DNA of 64,000 bases from Armatimonadota bacterium (lineage in GTDB: Bacteria > Bacillota > Desulfotomaculia > Desulfotomaculales > Nap2-2B). The DNA lies in assembly GCA_023511535.1 (NCBI GenBank), contig JAIMBK010000001.1, positions 1-64,000 on the forward strand, in the 5' to 3' direction. Positions 32,466 through 40,265 of this stretch are shown in pieces. Below the pieces are notes generated by a model. That model was not told the origin of the DNA, searched no databases, and worked only from the letters and a program-made list of their open reading frames with translations. How positions within the stretch are numbered: position 1 is the stretch's first letter; each line of letters begins with the position of its first letter. Made by a program: the position numbers and the translations under genes.

Positions 32466-32729
32466 TTAAATAAAAAAGTAACCCAGTAAAGCCAGTAAAA
32501 TTACCCCGGGAATTTGCAAAATTCCTGCCGTCAGGATCGTCATTGGATTAAGCGCTACGTGCAGCCCCACCTGGGCCAGGAGGAAATTGGCCAGGCAGAG
32601 CAAAACACCCCCCACTACAAAACAGGCCAGCAGACGCAAGAGAAACTGAAACGGCCTGACCAACACCGTCGCCACCAGAAATAAACCAATTAAACCAACC
32701 ACGCTGAGCAAGATCAGTTTCCCTTCCAA
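32466..32729 (-). CDS. bofA: Pro-sigmaK processing inhibitor BofA family protein
   Basis: 87 residues from TTG 32729 behind GGAGGTGG. Two to three hydrophobic helices are seen (LILLSVVGLIGLFLVATVLV, then LLRLLACFVVGGVLLCLANFLL) and the BofA C-terminal pattern ALNPMTILTAGILQIPGVILL. BofA holds the SpoIVFB protease inactive in the mother-cell-derived forespore membrane. The place downstream of recR matches Bacillus. Confidence 0.88.
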   Translation of the reverse strand: MEGKLILLSVVGLIGLFLVATVLVRPFQFLLRLLACFVVGGVLLCLANFLLAQVGLHVALNPMTILTAGILQIPGVILLALLGYFFI

Positions 32730-32981
32730 GAGCCCCCACCTCCTGATTAGTCGTGAGTCGTTAGTCGTGAGTCGTTAGAATTCGTTAAGATTTTTTGGGA
32801 CGAAGCGGATTATCCCTGCAAGTAAGAATTTGGCCTTTCCTTATCTTATTCGTGCCTTTTGGACTGGTCTATTTCGCGGCCGGTTACTTACCTTCGGGAA
32901 TTTTAATTTTAGCCCTGATCGGTTCTGGTCAGACTTGTCCCACTGCATTATATGTCCGGTGGGAGGGGAATATTCCTGGTC
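32730..32981. other. Gene-free gap between recR and bofA with AGTCGTG/AGTCGTT heptads
   Basis: Four alternating 7-bp units (AGTCGTG, AGTCGTT) occupy about 32750-32778. In Bacillus, yaaL lies in this gap; nothing resembling it is seen. A plus-strand frame with a hydrophobic stretch (32795-33031) has no ribosome-binding site and overlaps recR, so it is not called. Confidence 0.5.
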
Positions 32982-33590
32982 TTATTGCTTATTTAACTCC
33001 TGCCTTCCCTCCAGGGCCCTGGTCAGGGTGATTTCATCGGCGTATTCAATGCTCGCCCCCACCGGCAGGCCGTGGGCGAGGCGCGTGACTTTCACCCCCA
33101 GCGGCCTGATCTGTTCGGCCAGATAAAGGGCCGTGGCGTCGCCCTCCATGGTGGGGTTGGTCGCCAGGATCACTTCCTTGATCTGCCCTTTCTGCAACCT
33201 GTTCATCAGTTGTTGAATGGTCAACTGATCGGGCCCCGGATTATCCCGCACGGAGATGGCACCGTGCAAAACGTGGTAAAGCCCCTTGTAAGCCCGTACT
33301 TTTTCCATGGCCAGGACGTCTTTGGGTTCCTCGACCACGCAAAGCACCTCGCGGTTGCGGCGCGGGTCGGCGCAGATGGGGCACATTTCGGCATCGGTCA
33401 GGTTGGCGCAAAGGGAGCAGTAACGAATGTTTTTTCTGGCCTCCAGGATGGCGTTGGCCAGGTTTTCCGCCGTTTCCAAAGGGGCGTTCAACAGATAAAA
33501 AGCCAGGCGCTGCGCGCTTTTGGGTCCGATTCCGGGCAGCCCGGCCAGTTCATTGATCAGGCGCGCCAGGGAGCCGCTGGATAATTTCAC
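32982..33590 (-). CDS. recR: Recombination mediator RecR
   Basis: 202 residues. Seen: helix-hairpin-helix LAGLPGIGPKSAQRLAFYLL, the four-Cys zinc finger (CSLCANLTDAEMCPICADP), and the Toprim domain (LCVVEEPKDVLAME, VILATNPTMEGDATALYL). It acts with RecO/RecF in loading RecA at gaps. The order dnaX-ybaB-recR is conserved widely; spacing to ybaB is 11 nt. Confidence 0.95.
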   Translation of the reverse strand: MKLSSGSLARLINELAGLPGIGPKSAQRLAFYLLNAPLETAENLANAILEARKNIRYCSLCANLTDAEMCPICADPRRNREVLCVVEEPKDVLAMEKVRAYKGLYHVLHGAISVRDNPGPDQLTIQQLMNRLQKGQIKEVILATNPTMEGDATALYLAEQIRPLGVKVTRLAHGLPVGASIEYADEITLTRALEGRQELNKQ

Positions 33591-33601
33591 GCCCTTCCCC
33601 C

Positions 33602-33916
33602 CTAAAACAGGCCGGGGATATTCAGATTACCGGTAAACCTGCGCATCTCATTGTTGACCATTTCCCGGGACTGGTTGAGCGCCCCGTTCACCGCCGTTAA
33701 AATGAGGTCTTGCAGCATCTCAATGTCTTCGGGATCGACCGCCTCGGGTTTAATCTCGATGGCCACCAGCTCTTGCTTTCCGTTGGCCACCGCTTTCACC
33801 GCCCCGCCGCCGGCGGTGCTTTCCACGGTGCGGCCGCCCAGTTCTTCCTGCAGTTTCAGCATTTCAGCCTGCATCTTTTGGACCTGTTTCATCATTTTCT
33901 GCATGTTCATCCCCAT
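33602..33916 (-). CDS. YbaB/EbfC family nucleoid-associated protein
   Basis: 104 residues from ATG 33916 with GAGGAGGAAG upstream. An N-terminal coiled coil ([21 protein letters not shown]), the [21 protein letters not shown] core and the C-terminal [14 protein letters not shown] are canonical. It is a DNA-binding dimer. It lies between dnaX and recR as in most bacteria (B. subtilis yaaK). A diverged paralogue is encoded at 1162-1461. Confidence 0.92.
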   Translation of the reverse strand: MGMNMQKMMKQVQKMQAEMLKLQEELGGRTVESTAGGGAVKAVANGKQELVAIEIKPEAVDPEDIEMLQDLILTAVNGALNQSREMVNNEMRRFTGNLNIPGLF

Positions 33917-33954
33917 GGCTCTTCCTCCTCACTCTTTTTCCTTGCCGGTTTTCC

Positions 33955-36009
33955 TCACTCTTCCTCCTTGACTTCTTCCAAAAGGCCAAACAAGGATAGT
34001 GCTTCGTCAGTCTTCAGTTCTTTATGGCGCAGGGAAAAATCCGCCTCCGGGGGGCGCTCCCCGGAGACAAGGCGCACCTGCCACTGCTGCAGAAAAAAGG
34101 AATTCAAGGCAAAAGAAATTTCCCTTAGTTTACCTTCCAGGTATTGTTTGTATAACTCGTGCTCCTTTTCAAAGGCAATGCTTAAAGTGCCGTCGCGCAG
34201 CTGCTGGGGCCACCCGTACGCCAGAAAACTATACAGGGGCGGGTCTTTCTTCTTGAGGTTTTCCAAAAAACCGGCCCAGCGGGCGGTAAGTTCCCGGAAC
34301 GCCTGCCCTTCCCGGCCGCCTTCCGCCATTTTGGAACCCGTTCCGGCGGCACCGTCAGCCGCTTCGCCAGCCGCCCCTTCCGCCTCCCGGCCGGCCCGGT
34401 GTCCCTCGCTTCCGGGGGTCCTCCCCGCCCCGGCAACTTTCTCCGCCCCGGAAGCTTTCTTTTCTTCTGCTTTTTCCTCCTCCCGGAAAGCCTCCCCGCC
34501 GGCCTGGCGAACAACTTCCCCGCTTCTTTTCCCGCGGCGATCCCGGGCACCCTTTTGATCCCCGCCTTTTTCGCCTTCCTTTGCGGCCTTTTCGGTTTTT
34601 TCCTTGCCGGTTTTTTCGGCTTCACCCTTCCCCGGTCCGGCCGGCGCAGCTTCAACCGCCCCAACTGATCCCGGAGCCGGCCCGGCGGCGGCTTCTTGAA
34701 TTCCCGCCAGTCTTTCCACCAGTTCCTCCAGTCGCGCCACCCGCCGCGCTAAACCGGCCTGCGGCCCGCGCTCCGCCGTCCGTTGTCCCCCGGGGCCACG
34801 CTCTTCAGCCCTGCCCTCTGCAGTTTCACGTTCTCCGGTTTCCCGGGCGGCAGCCCCGCGTTCTGCCGCCGCGTGCTCTCCGGCCGCGCGCTCTCCAGCG
34901 TCGCCTCCGGCAGGACGGGCCTCCCCGTCAAGGATCGCCCGCACCAGGGCAACCTCCAGCAAAATCCCGGGCTGGGCGCTCCACCTCATTTCCTGTTCCG
35001 TCCGGGTAAGGTCGCTTAAAAGGCGCAGGACTTTTTCCCGGCCCAGGGCTTCCGCCTGCGCCCGCAGCCTTTCTCTTTCGCGCGGGCCCAATTCTTCTTC
35101 CGCGTCCCCTTCCGGAGAAACAAGCAGGAAAAGCAGAGTGCGCAGGCGGGCCAGCAGTTCCCGGACAAAAAGCCGCAAGTCCTTGCCCTGCTCCACCAAA
35201 GACCGGAGCAGCCTCAGCGCCCCGGCCGCATCGCCGGAATCCAGGGCGGCCACCGCCTCGTCGAGCGCCTCGGCACGGACGGTGCCCAAAATCTGGTGGA
35301 TGTCCTCCACGGTTACCCGCTTCTCCCCGAAGGCGGCCACCTGGTCTAAAATGCTTAAGGCGTCCCTTAAACCGCCCTCGGCGGCGCGGGCAATCAGGTA
35401 AAGGGCGTCGTCGTCCACCGTCAGGCCCGCCCCGGCACAGACTTCCCGCAGACGCGCCAGCAGGTGCGGGACCCCGATCCGGTGAAAATCAAACCGCTGG
35501 CAGCGCGACAGAATGGTCAGGGGAACTTTGTGCGGCTCGGTGGTGGCCAGGACAAAAACCACGTGCGCCGGCGGCTCTTCCAGCGTTTTCAGCAGGGCGT
35601 TAAAAGCCTCGTGGGTGAGCATGTGTACTTCATCGATAATATAAACCCGGTAATTGCCCGTGCTGGGCGCAAATCTTACTTTTTCCCGCAAATCCCGGAT
35701 TTCGTCAATGCCCCGGTGCGAGGCGGCGTCGATCTCGATCACGTCCAGTGAATTCCCGGCGGTGATTTCCCGGCAGTTGGGGCAGGCGTTGCAGGGTTCG
35801 GGGGACTGCCGCTCCCGGCAGTTCAGGGCCTTGGCCAGTACTTTGGCCGTGGTGGTTTTACCCGTTCCGCGGGGGCCGCAAAAGAGGTAGGCGTGGCCGA
35901 CCCGGCCGGACGCCAGGGCATTCACCAGCGTCCGGGTAACGTGCTCCTGGCCGACGATTTCCCGGAACAGCTGTGGGCGCCATTCCCGGTAAAGGGCAAG
36001 GTAAGCCAA
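33955..36009 (-). CDS. dnaX: DNA polymerase III subunits gamma/tau
   Basis: 684 residues. AAA+ clamp-loader core: GPRGTGKTTTAKVLAKAL (Walker A), the zinc module CRERQSPEPCNACPNC, YIIDEVHML (Walker B), LKTLEEPP and ILSRCQRFDFH (sensor 1). From about residue 370 to 590 the sequence is an extraordinary low-complexity Glu/Ala/Gly/Arg/Lys-rich linker, then a conserved C-terminal tau domain. No obvious A-AAA-AAG slippery site was found, so a separate gamma product by frameshifting is not indicated. Confidence 0.95.
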   Translation of the reverse strand: MAYLALYREWRPQLFREIVGQEHVTRTLVNALASGRVGHAYLFCGPRGTGKTTTAKVLAKALNCRERQSPEPCNACPNCREITAGNSLDVIEIDAASHRGIDEIRDLREKVRFAPSTGNYRVYIIDEVHMLTHEAFNALLKTLEEPPAHVVFVLATTEPHKVPLTILSRCQRFDFHRIGVPHLLARLREVCAGAGLTVDDDALYLIARAAEGGLRDALSILDQVAAFGEKRVTVEDIHQILGTVRAEALDEAVAALDSGDAAGALRLLRSLVEQGKDLRLFVRELLARLRTLLFLLVSPEGDAEEELGPRERERLRAQAEALGREKVLRLLSDLTRTEQEMRWSAQPGILLEVALVRAILDGEARPAGGDAGERAAGEHAAAERGAAARETGERETAEGRAEERGPGGQRTAERGPQAGLARRVARLEELVERLAGIQEAAAGPAPGSVGAVEAAPAGPGKGEAEKTGKEKTEKAAKEGEKGGDQKGARDRRGKRSGEVVRQAGGEAFREEEKAEEKKASGAEKVAGAGRTPGSEGHRAGREAEGAAGEAADGAAGTGSKMAEGGREGQAFRELTARWAGFLENLKKKDPPLYSFLAYGWPQQLRDGTLSIAFEKEHELYKQYLEGKLREISFALNSFFLQQWQVRLVSGERPPEADFSLRHKELKTDEALSLFGLLEEVKEEE

Positions 36010-36226
36010 AACTTTTCCACTCCGCTTCCAAGCTTTGCTTTTTTCATATCTAAATATTGCTTTGCTTTCTTAATTTTGCTTTAACTTTGATTTACTTCCT
36101 TCCCCGCTTTCTTTTCCATCCGCGCAATAGCAGTGCAGGGGCAGTATTATTTTACCACATCCCCTTTCGCCGTAAAAGGCTCCTGAAGGTTAAAACTCAT
36201 TCTTTTTTCAATTGGAGATCATTGGT

Positions 36227-36270
36227 TTAAAATAAAAAACCACACCGGATTACCTGGAGTGGTTTTTACA
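36227..36270 (-). terminator. Terminator of the SRP RNA gene
   Basis: On the minus strand AAAACCACTCC...GGTGTGGTTTT is followed by TTATTTT, starting 12 nt beyond the SRP RNA 3' end. The stem is flanked by A and T runs, so it may also act on the other strand. Confidence 0.7.
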
Positions 36271-36281
36271 AAAAAGTTAGT

Positions 36282-36551
36282 GGCCGTGCACCTGCCTTCG
36301 AATAATGACTTCCGGGCGATACCTGCGCCGGTAGCTCGGGTCAGGCGCCCTTGCGGCGCCCGGAGGGGCTTCCTTAGTGCTGCTTCCGCCAGGACCTGAC
36401 ACGGTTCAGAAGTCTCCGCCGCGCAAGACCCAACCGTCTTCACCCCTTGACGCAGGCCGGACCCCACAAGCCAAACCCTCGGGCAGGAATTCGACCCCGC
36501 TCTAGCGGGTTGCGGGTACAGGGCACCGCTACCTCCCCATCTAGCACGGCC
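36282..36551 (-). ncRNA. ffs: Signal recognition particle RNA, Bacillus-type large form
   Basis: About 270 nt. On the minus strand the 5' end GGCCGTGCTAGATGGGGAGG and the 3' end GCACGGCC pair to close the molecule. The helix-8 apex reads GTGTCAGGTCCTGGCGGAAG followed by CAGCACTAAG, the conserved Ffh-binding loop. The 5' part, GGTAGCGGTGCCCTGTACCC, is typical of the Alu-like domain in spore-forming Firmicutes. It lies between a tRNA-Ser and dnaX, as in Bacillus (scr). Ends are estimated to within a few nucleotides. Confidence 0.93.
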
Positions 36552-36566
36552 AATCCTTTCCAATGC

Positions 36567-36661
36567 TGGCGGAGAGAGTGGGATTCGAACCCACGAGGCA
36601 GGTTTGATGCCCGCCTACTCGCTCTCCAGGCGAGCGCCTTCGACCACTCGGCCATCTCTCC
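36567..36661 (-). tRNA. tRNA-Ser (GGA)
   Basis: A 95-nt gene including an encoded CCA. The acceptor stem GGAGAGA pairs with TCTCTCC; the D arm is GCCGAGTGGTCGAAGGC; the anticodon arm is CTCGC-CTGGAGA-GCGAG (anticodon GGA); a long variable arm is present and the T arm is GTGGGTTCGAATCCCAC. It is followed closely by the SRP RNA gene. Confidence 0.95.
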
Positions 36662-36893
36662 ACGCGGTTGCCGGATCAACAATTTCTAATTTTTTTATGT
36701 CCGGAACAGTTTTCTAACCGCTCCTGAAGTCTATTATACATTTAATCTTACCTTAACGCAAGTAAATCTTCGCTTTTCCAATCTGCTTTCAGGCGTTGGC
36801 TAAAAGATTCTTTCGGGACCGATCAAGCGTGTTCCAAAACAACGCATTTCTTACTTCCAGTTCTGTGGCCTGGCATAATAATGTTTTCCGGGC

Positions 36894-36922
36894 TTGATTT
36901 TGATCTATGCCGATGGTATACT
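36894..36922 (+). promoter_or_regulatory. Sigma-A promoter of the vapBC-like pair
   Basis: TTGATT (36894-36899) and TATACT (36917-36922) at 17-nt spacing, 37 nt before the antitoxin start. AAGAATATCTT between promoter and start is a near-palindrome that could be the antitoxin operator. Confidence 0.55.
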
Positions 36923-36959
36923 TAAGGTAAGAATATCTTATGGGAGAGGGGATTTTTTA

Positions 36960-37232
36960 GTGAGTTATGAAATCATGCGCGTAACAACAAAAGGCCAGTT
37001 AACAATCCCCGTGGCAATTCGAAAAAAGCTAAATATTCGCGAGGGTGACTATCTGCAGGTTCATCTGGAAAAAAACGAAATCCGGCTAAAAAAAATTGAA
37101 CCGATCCGTCCTTTAGGCCCGGAAGACCCTATTTGGCGGCTGGTTGGAGCAGGAGCAAGCGGACAAAAGGATATTTCTGTTAATCATGATCGCTATCTCG
37201 CCGAAGGAGAAATTAACCGGTGGAAAAAATAA
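36960..37232 (+). CDS. AbrB/VapB-type antitoxin
   Basis: The start is GTG 36960 behind GAGGGG (8 nt). About 90 residues: SpoVT/AbrB domain (MRVTTKGQLTIPVAIRKKLN, IREGDYLQVHL) and a C-terminal tail with WRLVGAGASG, the toxin-binding type seen in VapB. The frame is open from 36894, but that region holds the promoter. It overlaps the PIN gene by 13 nt. Confidence 0.85.
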   Translation: MSYEIMRVTTKGQLTIPVAIRKKLNIREGDYLQVHLEKNEIRLKKIEPIRPLGPEDPIWRLVGAGASGQKDISVNHDRYLAEGEINRWKK

Positions 37233-37624
37233 TGATCGATACAAGCGCAATTTACGCTCTCCTGGATAAATCGGACAACCTGCACCAACAATCCTTTACT
37301 CTTTTCCAGGAACTGAGCACCAAACCGGTAACGGTGGTAATCACAAATTTTATTCTGGCCGAGTGTTACGCTCTGCTCACCAACCGGTTAAGTCCGGAAA
37401 TAGCCCGCAGTTGGCTAAAAGGCCTTTGCTGGCCGGTGGAGCGGATTACAGAAGAGGACGAGCAGAGAGCTAAAGAAATCATCTTTACATACATTGACAA
37501 ATCCTTTTCCTATACCGATGCAACTACTTTTGCCGTCATGGAGCGCCTGGGCATAAATGAAGTGCTTGCTTTCGATCAACATTTTCCCCAGTATGGCTTT
37601 ATTCCTTACGGAAACAATGCTTAA
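37220..37624 (+). CDS. PIN-domain toxin (VapC-like)
   Basis: 134 residues from GTG 37220. PIN acidic residues are seen in MIDTSAIYALLD, TNFILAECYALL, SYTDATTFAVMERL and AFDQHFPQYGF. Presumed ribonuclease toxin, paired with the overlapping AbrB-type antitoxin. The module is on the plus strand inside an otherwise minus-strand Bacillus-like block, between the two tRNA-Ser genes, consistent with insertion at a tRNA-rich site. Confidence 0.87.
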   Translation: MEKIMIDTSAIYALLDKSDNLHQQSFTLFQELSTKPVTVVITNFILAECYALLTNRLSPEIARSWLKGLCWPVERITEEDEQRAKEIIFTYIDKSFSYTDATTFAVMERLGINEVLAFDQHFPQYGFIPYGNNA

Positions 37625-37629
37625 TTTCC

Positions 37630-37774
37630 TCTTCCCAAACTCTGGTGTTCGGTCACCCTCGTTCAGCAGCCTTTCGATAATAAAGATGCGATTTTTCTTT
37701 AGATCCAGATCCCGGATCCGCACATCCCAAAAATAGGGTTGCAGCCACCCGGGGATTTTAACGGAAGCATCCAT
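37630..37774 (-). pseudogene. Remnant of a DUF6922-like gene
   Basis: From the ATG at 37774 the minus strand encodes PGWLQPYFWDVRIRDLDLKK and FIIERLLNEGD, which resembles the N-terminus of short DUF6922-type proteins (pattern LxPxFWDxxxxxLDLxxxxxFIIERxLxxG). After about 48 residues the likeness ends, and the frame runs antisense through the toxin gene. The 3' part was probably lost when the vapBC pair arrived. No other gene is seen in 37625-38045. Confidence 0.45.
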
Positions 37775-38045
37775 AATAATAGCTTATCCTTTCGCCATTT
37801 TAGAACCATTTTACCACAAAAGATTCTGCTGTTCCAGTATTTGGTTTTGTAAGGAAGGCAAACAGGGACGGTTTTGACTCCCGTCAACCAACTATTAGTC
37901 AGGAACCGGCCGGAAAATTTATTGTGTAAAATGCACTGTTAAAATGTGGCAAATAGGTAAATTCTACCTGCAATTAGTTTAAAATTGGCTTCAGGATGAA
38001 GCAAGCGGCTTCCTTCGGCCAACACAGGACCCTGGTTCGTTTTAT

Positions 38046-38094
38046 CACAAAAATTAACAAGGGACTTTCACCGTCTAACGTGAGAGTCCCTTGC
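38046..38094 (-). terminator. Terminator of tRNA-Ser (CGA)
   Basis: On the minus strand CAAGGGACTCTCAC and GTGAAAGTCCCTTG pair around a 7-nt loop, followed by TTAATTTTTGTG. It starts 4 nt after the tRNA. Confidence 0.75.
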
Positions 38095-38097
38095 CTT

Positions 38098-38191
38098 TGG
38101 CGGAGAGAGTGGGATTCGAACCCACGAGACAGGTTTTGGCCCGCCTACTCGATTTCGAGTCGAGCGCCTTCAACCACTCGGCCATCTCTCC
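38098..38191 (-). tRNA. tRNA-Ser (CGA)
   Basis: A 94-nt gene with encoded CCA. The acceptor stem GGAGAGA/TCTCTCC and the T arm GTGGGTTCGAATCCCAC are identical to the other tRNA-Ser. The anticodon arm is CTCGA-CTCGAAA-TCGAG (anticodon CGA), with a long variable arm. The flanking hexamer CACGCGG is shared with the GGA gene, suggesting duplication. Confidence 0.95.
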
Positions 38192-38251
38192 ACGCGGTTG
38201 CGTAAAAGTTCACGCCTGGAACAATGAAGGTAAATTTTGATCGGGGTCTTT

Positions 38252-38509
38252 TTACGCGGTTTCCCGCCGCCTCCGGTTCTTTCTTGCGTTTTTGATCTTA
38301 ATCGTAGGATTTTTATTCTCCCCAGGAACAGGAAGCCCGTTTTCCTGCAAAAGGGCCACGTGCTCCTGCATTCCCCACCTGGCCTTATAGATGCAATCTT
38401 CAATAGAATGACCTATCCCGGTAAAACCTTCCAGCTCAGGAGAATAGAACCCAAAAAAATTTGGATCCTCGGTAGCTTCAATAACTAAAGAATATTTAAG
38501 ATCGATCAC
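38252..38509 (-). CDS. hicB: HicB-like antitoxin
   Basis: 85 residues. The partial RNase H-like HicB fold is visible: LKYSLVIEATEDPNFFGFYS, LEGFTGIGHSIEDCIYKARW and a C-terminal basic tail (KIKNARKNRRRR) instead of a distinct ribbon-helix-helix. It overlaps hicA by 4 nt and follows it, the usual hicA-hicB order. HicB neutralises HicA and represses the operon. Confidence 0.82.
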   Translation of the reverse strand: MIDLKYSLVIEATEDPNFFGFYSPELEGFTGIGHSIEDCIYKARWGMQEHVALLQENGLPVPGENKNPTIKIKNARKNRRRRETA

Positions 38510-38703
38510 TGCTTCTTCCCTTTCAAGCCCGCGGCTTTTAAGACCGCATTACAGGCGCCCGTCGGTACTTCTTTCGAACCGTGATAATCAAGGCGAATTA
38601 ACTTATCCCAACCTGGTTTCTTGTAATACCGGATCGAACCCTTTTCCTTGAACAATTTAAACCCTTCCTGCTCCAGTAGACGGACCAACTCACTAAATTT
38701 CAT
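38506..38703 (-). CDS. hicA: HicA-like mRNA interferase toxin
   Basis: 65 residues with the dsRBD-like HicA pattern: FSELVRLLEQEGFKLFKEKG, SIRYYKKPG and DYHGSKEVPTGACNAVLKAAGL. The catalytic histidine usually found as GSH-x-x-[YF] is replaced by GSIRYYK (Ile for His), while HG-x-KE is kept, so toxicity may be reduced. It lies between tadA and tRNA-Ser(CGA). Confidence 0.82.
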   Translation of the reverse strand: MKFSELVRLLEQEGFKLFKEKGSIRYYKKPGWDKLIRLDYHGSKEVPTGACNAVLKAAGLKGKKQ

Positions 38704-38738
38704 TGCCTATGTACCTGACCATAGTGATAGCCTTTGGG

Positions 38739-39206
38739 CTACGAGTCGTCTTTCTTCTCCCGCAAGCCCCGGAAAAACCGCTGGATAACCGCCCGGCACT
38801 CTTCTTCCAGCACGCCGGAGATGACTTCCACCCGGTGGTTAAACCGGGGGTCGCGCACCAGGTCGACAAGCGAATCAACCGCCCCGGCCTTCGGGTCCCT
38901 GGCTCCGTACACCAGCCGGGAAACCCGGAATTGGACCAGCGCCCCGGCGCACATGGGGCAGGGTTCAATGGTGACGTAAAGGGTGCAGCCCGTCAACCGC
39001 CAGTCCCCGAGCTTGCGCGCCGCTTCCCGCAGAGCCAGGATTTCGGCGTGGGCCGAGCTATCCAAAAGGGTCTCCCGTAAATTGTGCCCCCGCCCGATTA
39101 CTTCGCCGTTCCGGACCACCACCGCGCCGACGGGGACTTCCCCCAGGACGCAGGCCTTTTCCGCTTCGGTCAAAGCTTCCCGCATCCAGGCAACGTGTTC
39201 GCCCAA
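38739..39206 (-). CDS. tadA: tRNA adenosine(34) deaminase
   Basis: 155 residues from TTG 39206 (GGGGAG 9 nt upstream). Zinc deaminase motifs HAEILALREA and PCPMCAGAL are intact, with the proton-shuttle Glu in HAE. It converts A34 to inosine in tRNA-Arg(ACG). The neighbourhood tadA-SRP RNA-dnaX matches Bacillus (yaaJ), interrupted here by two toxin-antitoxin modules and the tRNA-Ser genes. Confidence 0.93.
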   Translation of the reverse strand: MGEHVAWMREALTEAEKACVLGEVPVGAVVVRNGEVIGRGHNLRETLLDSSAHAEILALREAARKLGDWRLTGCTLYVTIEPCPMCAGALVQFRVSRLVYGARDPKAGAVDSLVDLVRDPRFNHRVEVISGVLEEECRAVIQRFFRGLREKKDDS

Positions 39207-39378
39207 GCAGGTTTTCTCCCCGTTTCAAATTCCAGGCAAGTTTAATTCTAACACAGAAAATGGGCTTTGACAAGAAGATCCCGACCCCCGTGGCCCCCGG
39301 CGCCCGGTGTCCTGAAGACCGGGCTTTGCGGCGCGCAAGAGCAGCCTAAAAGGACCCCGGCAAAAGGAACTGAACAGA

Positions 39379-39404
39379 TAATTGAGTATGGTGTCCCCCA
39401 GATT
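39379..39404. repeat. Half copy of the GGGGACAC-type repeat
   Basis: AATTGAGTATGGTGTCCCCC matches one arm of the inverted repeat at 16599-16653 with two mismatches or so; no opposite arm is seen nearby. The gap 39207-39419 also holds a GCCCGGT/ACCGGGC hairpin (39303-39325). Confidence 0.5.
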
Positions 39405-39419
39405 TCCCGGCTCCCGGAC

Positions 39420-40202
39420 TCAGGAACCGGCCCCCGTCTCGGCGATGAGCCCGGCGATGATCGCCAGACTCTCCGGGTTGGTGAAGTAGGCGAGGTGGCC
39501 GCGAACGGGGTTGAAGCGGTCGATAATGAATTCCACGTGTTCGTCCAGTCCCTGTACAAGGCACGGCACCTGGTGGGGCCAGGCGATGTCCACGATTCCG
39601 GCCAGGTTCGTCCAGCGGCCCACCGCCGGGCGCATCCCCAGGTCCGCCCGGCGGGCCACCCCGCGCGTAAACCAGAAAAGCGGGCAGCCCAGCATGATCA
39701 AGTGAGCCACCCGGCCGGCCAGGGCGGGTTCGGCCTGCAGGGCGCAGTAGCCGACCATCGCCCCCAGGCTGTAGCCCAGCAGGTAAACGGGCCGGTCCGC
39801 GGCCCGCAGCTTTGCGTAGACCCGCTCGTTCACCGCCCGGTAGACCGGATCGAGGTACAGGTAGGCAAAAATGTCCCCGAAATTATCCACCAGGTAGGAA
39901 ACCAGTTTACCGATTAACCCCCTCGCTTGAAAATCCGTCCCTTCGGCCGCCGCCTGCAGTTCCCGCCGGGCAAAATCCCTCAACTCGGCAAGAAAACGCC
40001 GCCTCCGGGCCGGGAAACCGGCCGGACACCCCTCCGCCGCCGGGCCGGGCACCAGGTCGTAATAATAAACGCCGTCAAAATCGTCCCCGGCAGCCGCCAT
40101 CCCTTTTTGTTCCAGAGCCGCCCGCAGCGGTCCGGCCCAATCCCGCCAGTAATCTTGCCGGGGGTCGTGACCCATGCCGTGAATAAAAAGGATGAATCCC
40201 AT
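39420..40202 (-). CDS. Alpha/beta hydrolase (lipase/esterase-like)
   Basis: ATG 40202 follows GGAGAGTGG; 260 residues. Alpha/beta hydrolase features: the oxyanion-region FILFIHGMGHDP at the N-terminus, nucleophile elbow LLGYSLGAMVG (Ser about residue 143), and a late GHLAYFTNPE with the probable catalytic His. No signal peptide. The substrate is unknown. It is downstream of, and co-directional with, the GerPC-like and Hsp20 genes, with about 60 nt between. Confidence 0.72.
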   Translation of the reverse strand: MGFILFIHGMGHDPRQDYWRDWAGPLRAALEQKGMAAAGDDFDGVYYYDLVPGPAAEGCPAGFPARRRRFLAELRDFARRELQAAAEGTDFQARGLIGKLVSYLVDNFGDIFAYLYLDPVYRAVNERVYAKLRAADRPVYLLGYSLGAMVGYCALQAEPALAGRVAHLIMLGCPLFWFTRGVARRADLGMRPAVGRWTNLAGIVDIAWPHQVPCLVQGLDEHVEFIIDRFNPVRGHLAYFTNPESLAIIAGLIAETGAGS

Positions 40203-40265
40203 GCAAACCACTCTCCAACTCCAAAAAACTGTCGCCTGAAGAGAGATTGAATATTTACCGGGGTG

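Noticed and set aside
32795..33031. Plus-strand ORF with a hydrophobic stretch between bofA and recR
   Set aside because: TTG start without a ribosome-binding site, tail overlaps recR; could be a chance frame in an AT-rich gap.
37699..37887. Minus-strand ORF of 62 codons
   Set aside because: A different frame over the DUF6922-like remnant; no ribosome-binding site and no similarity.
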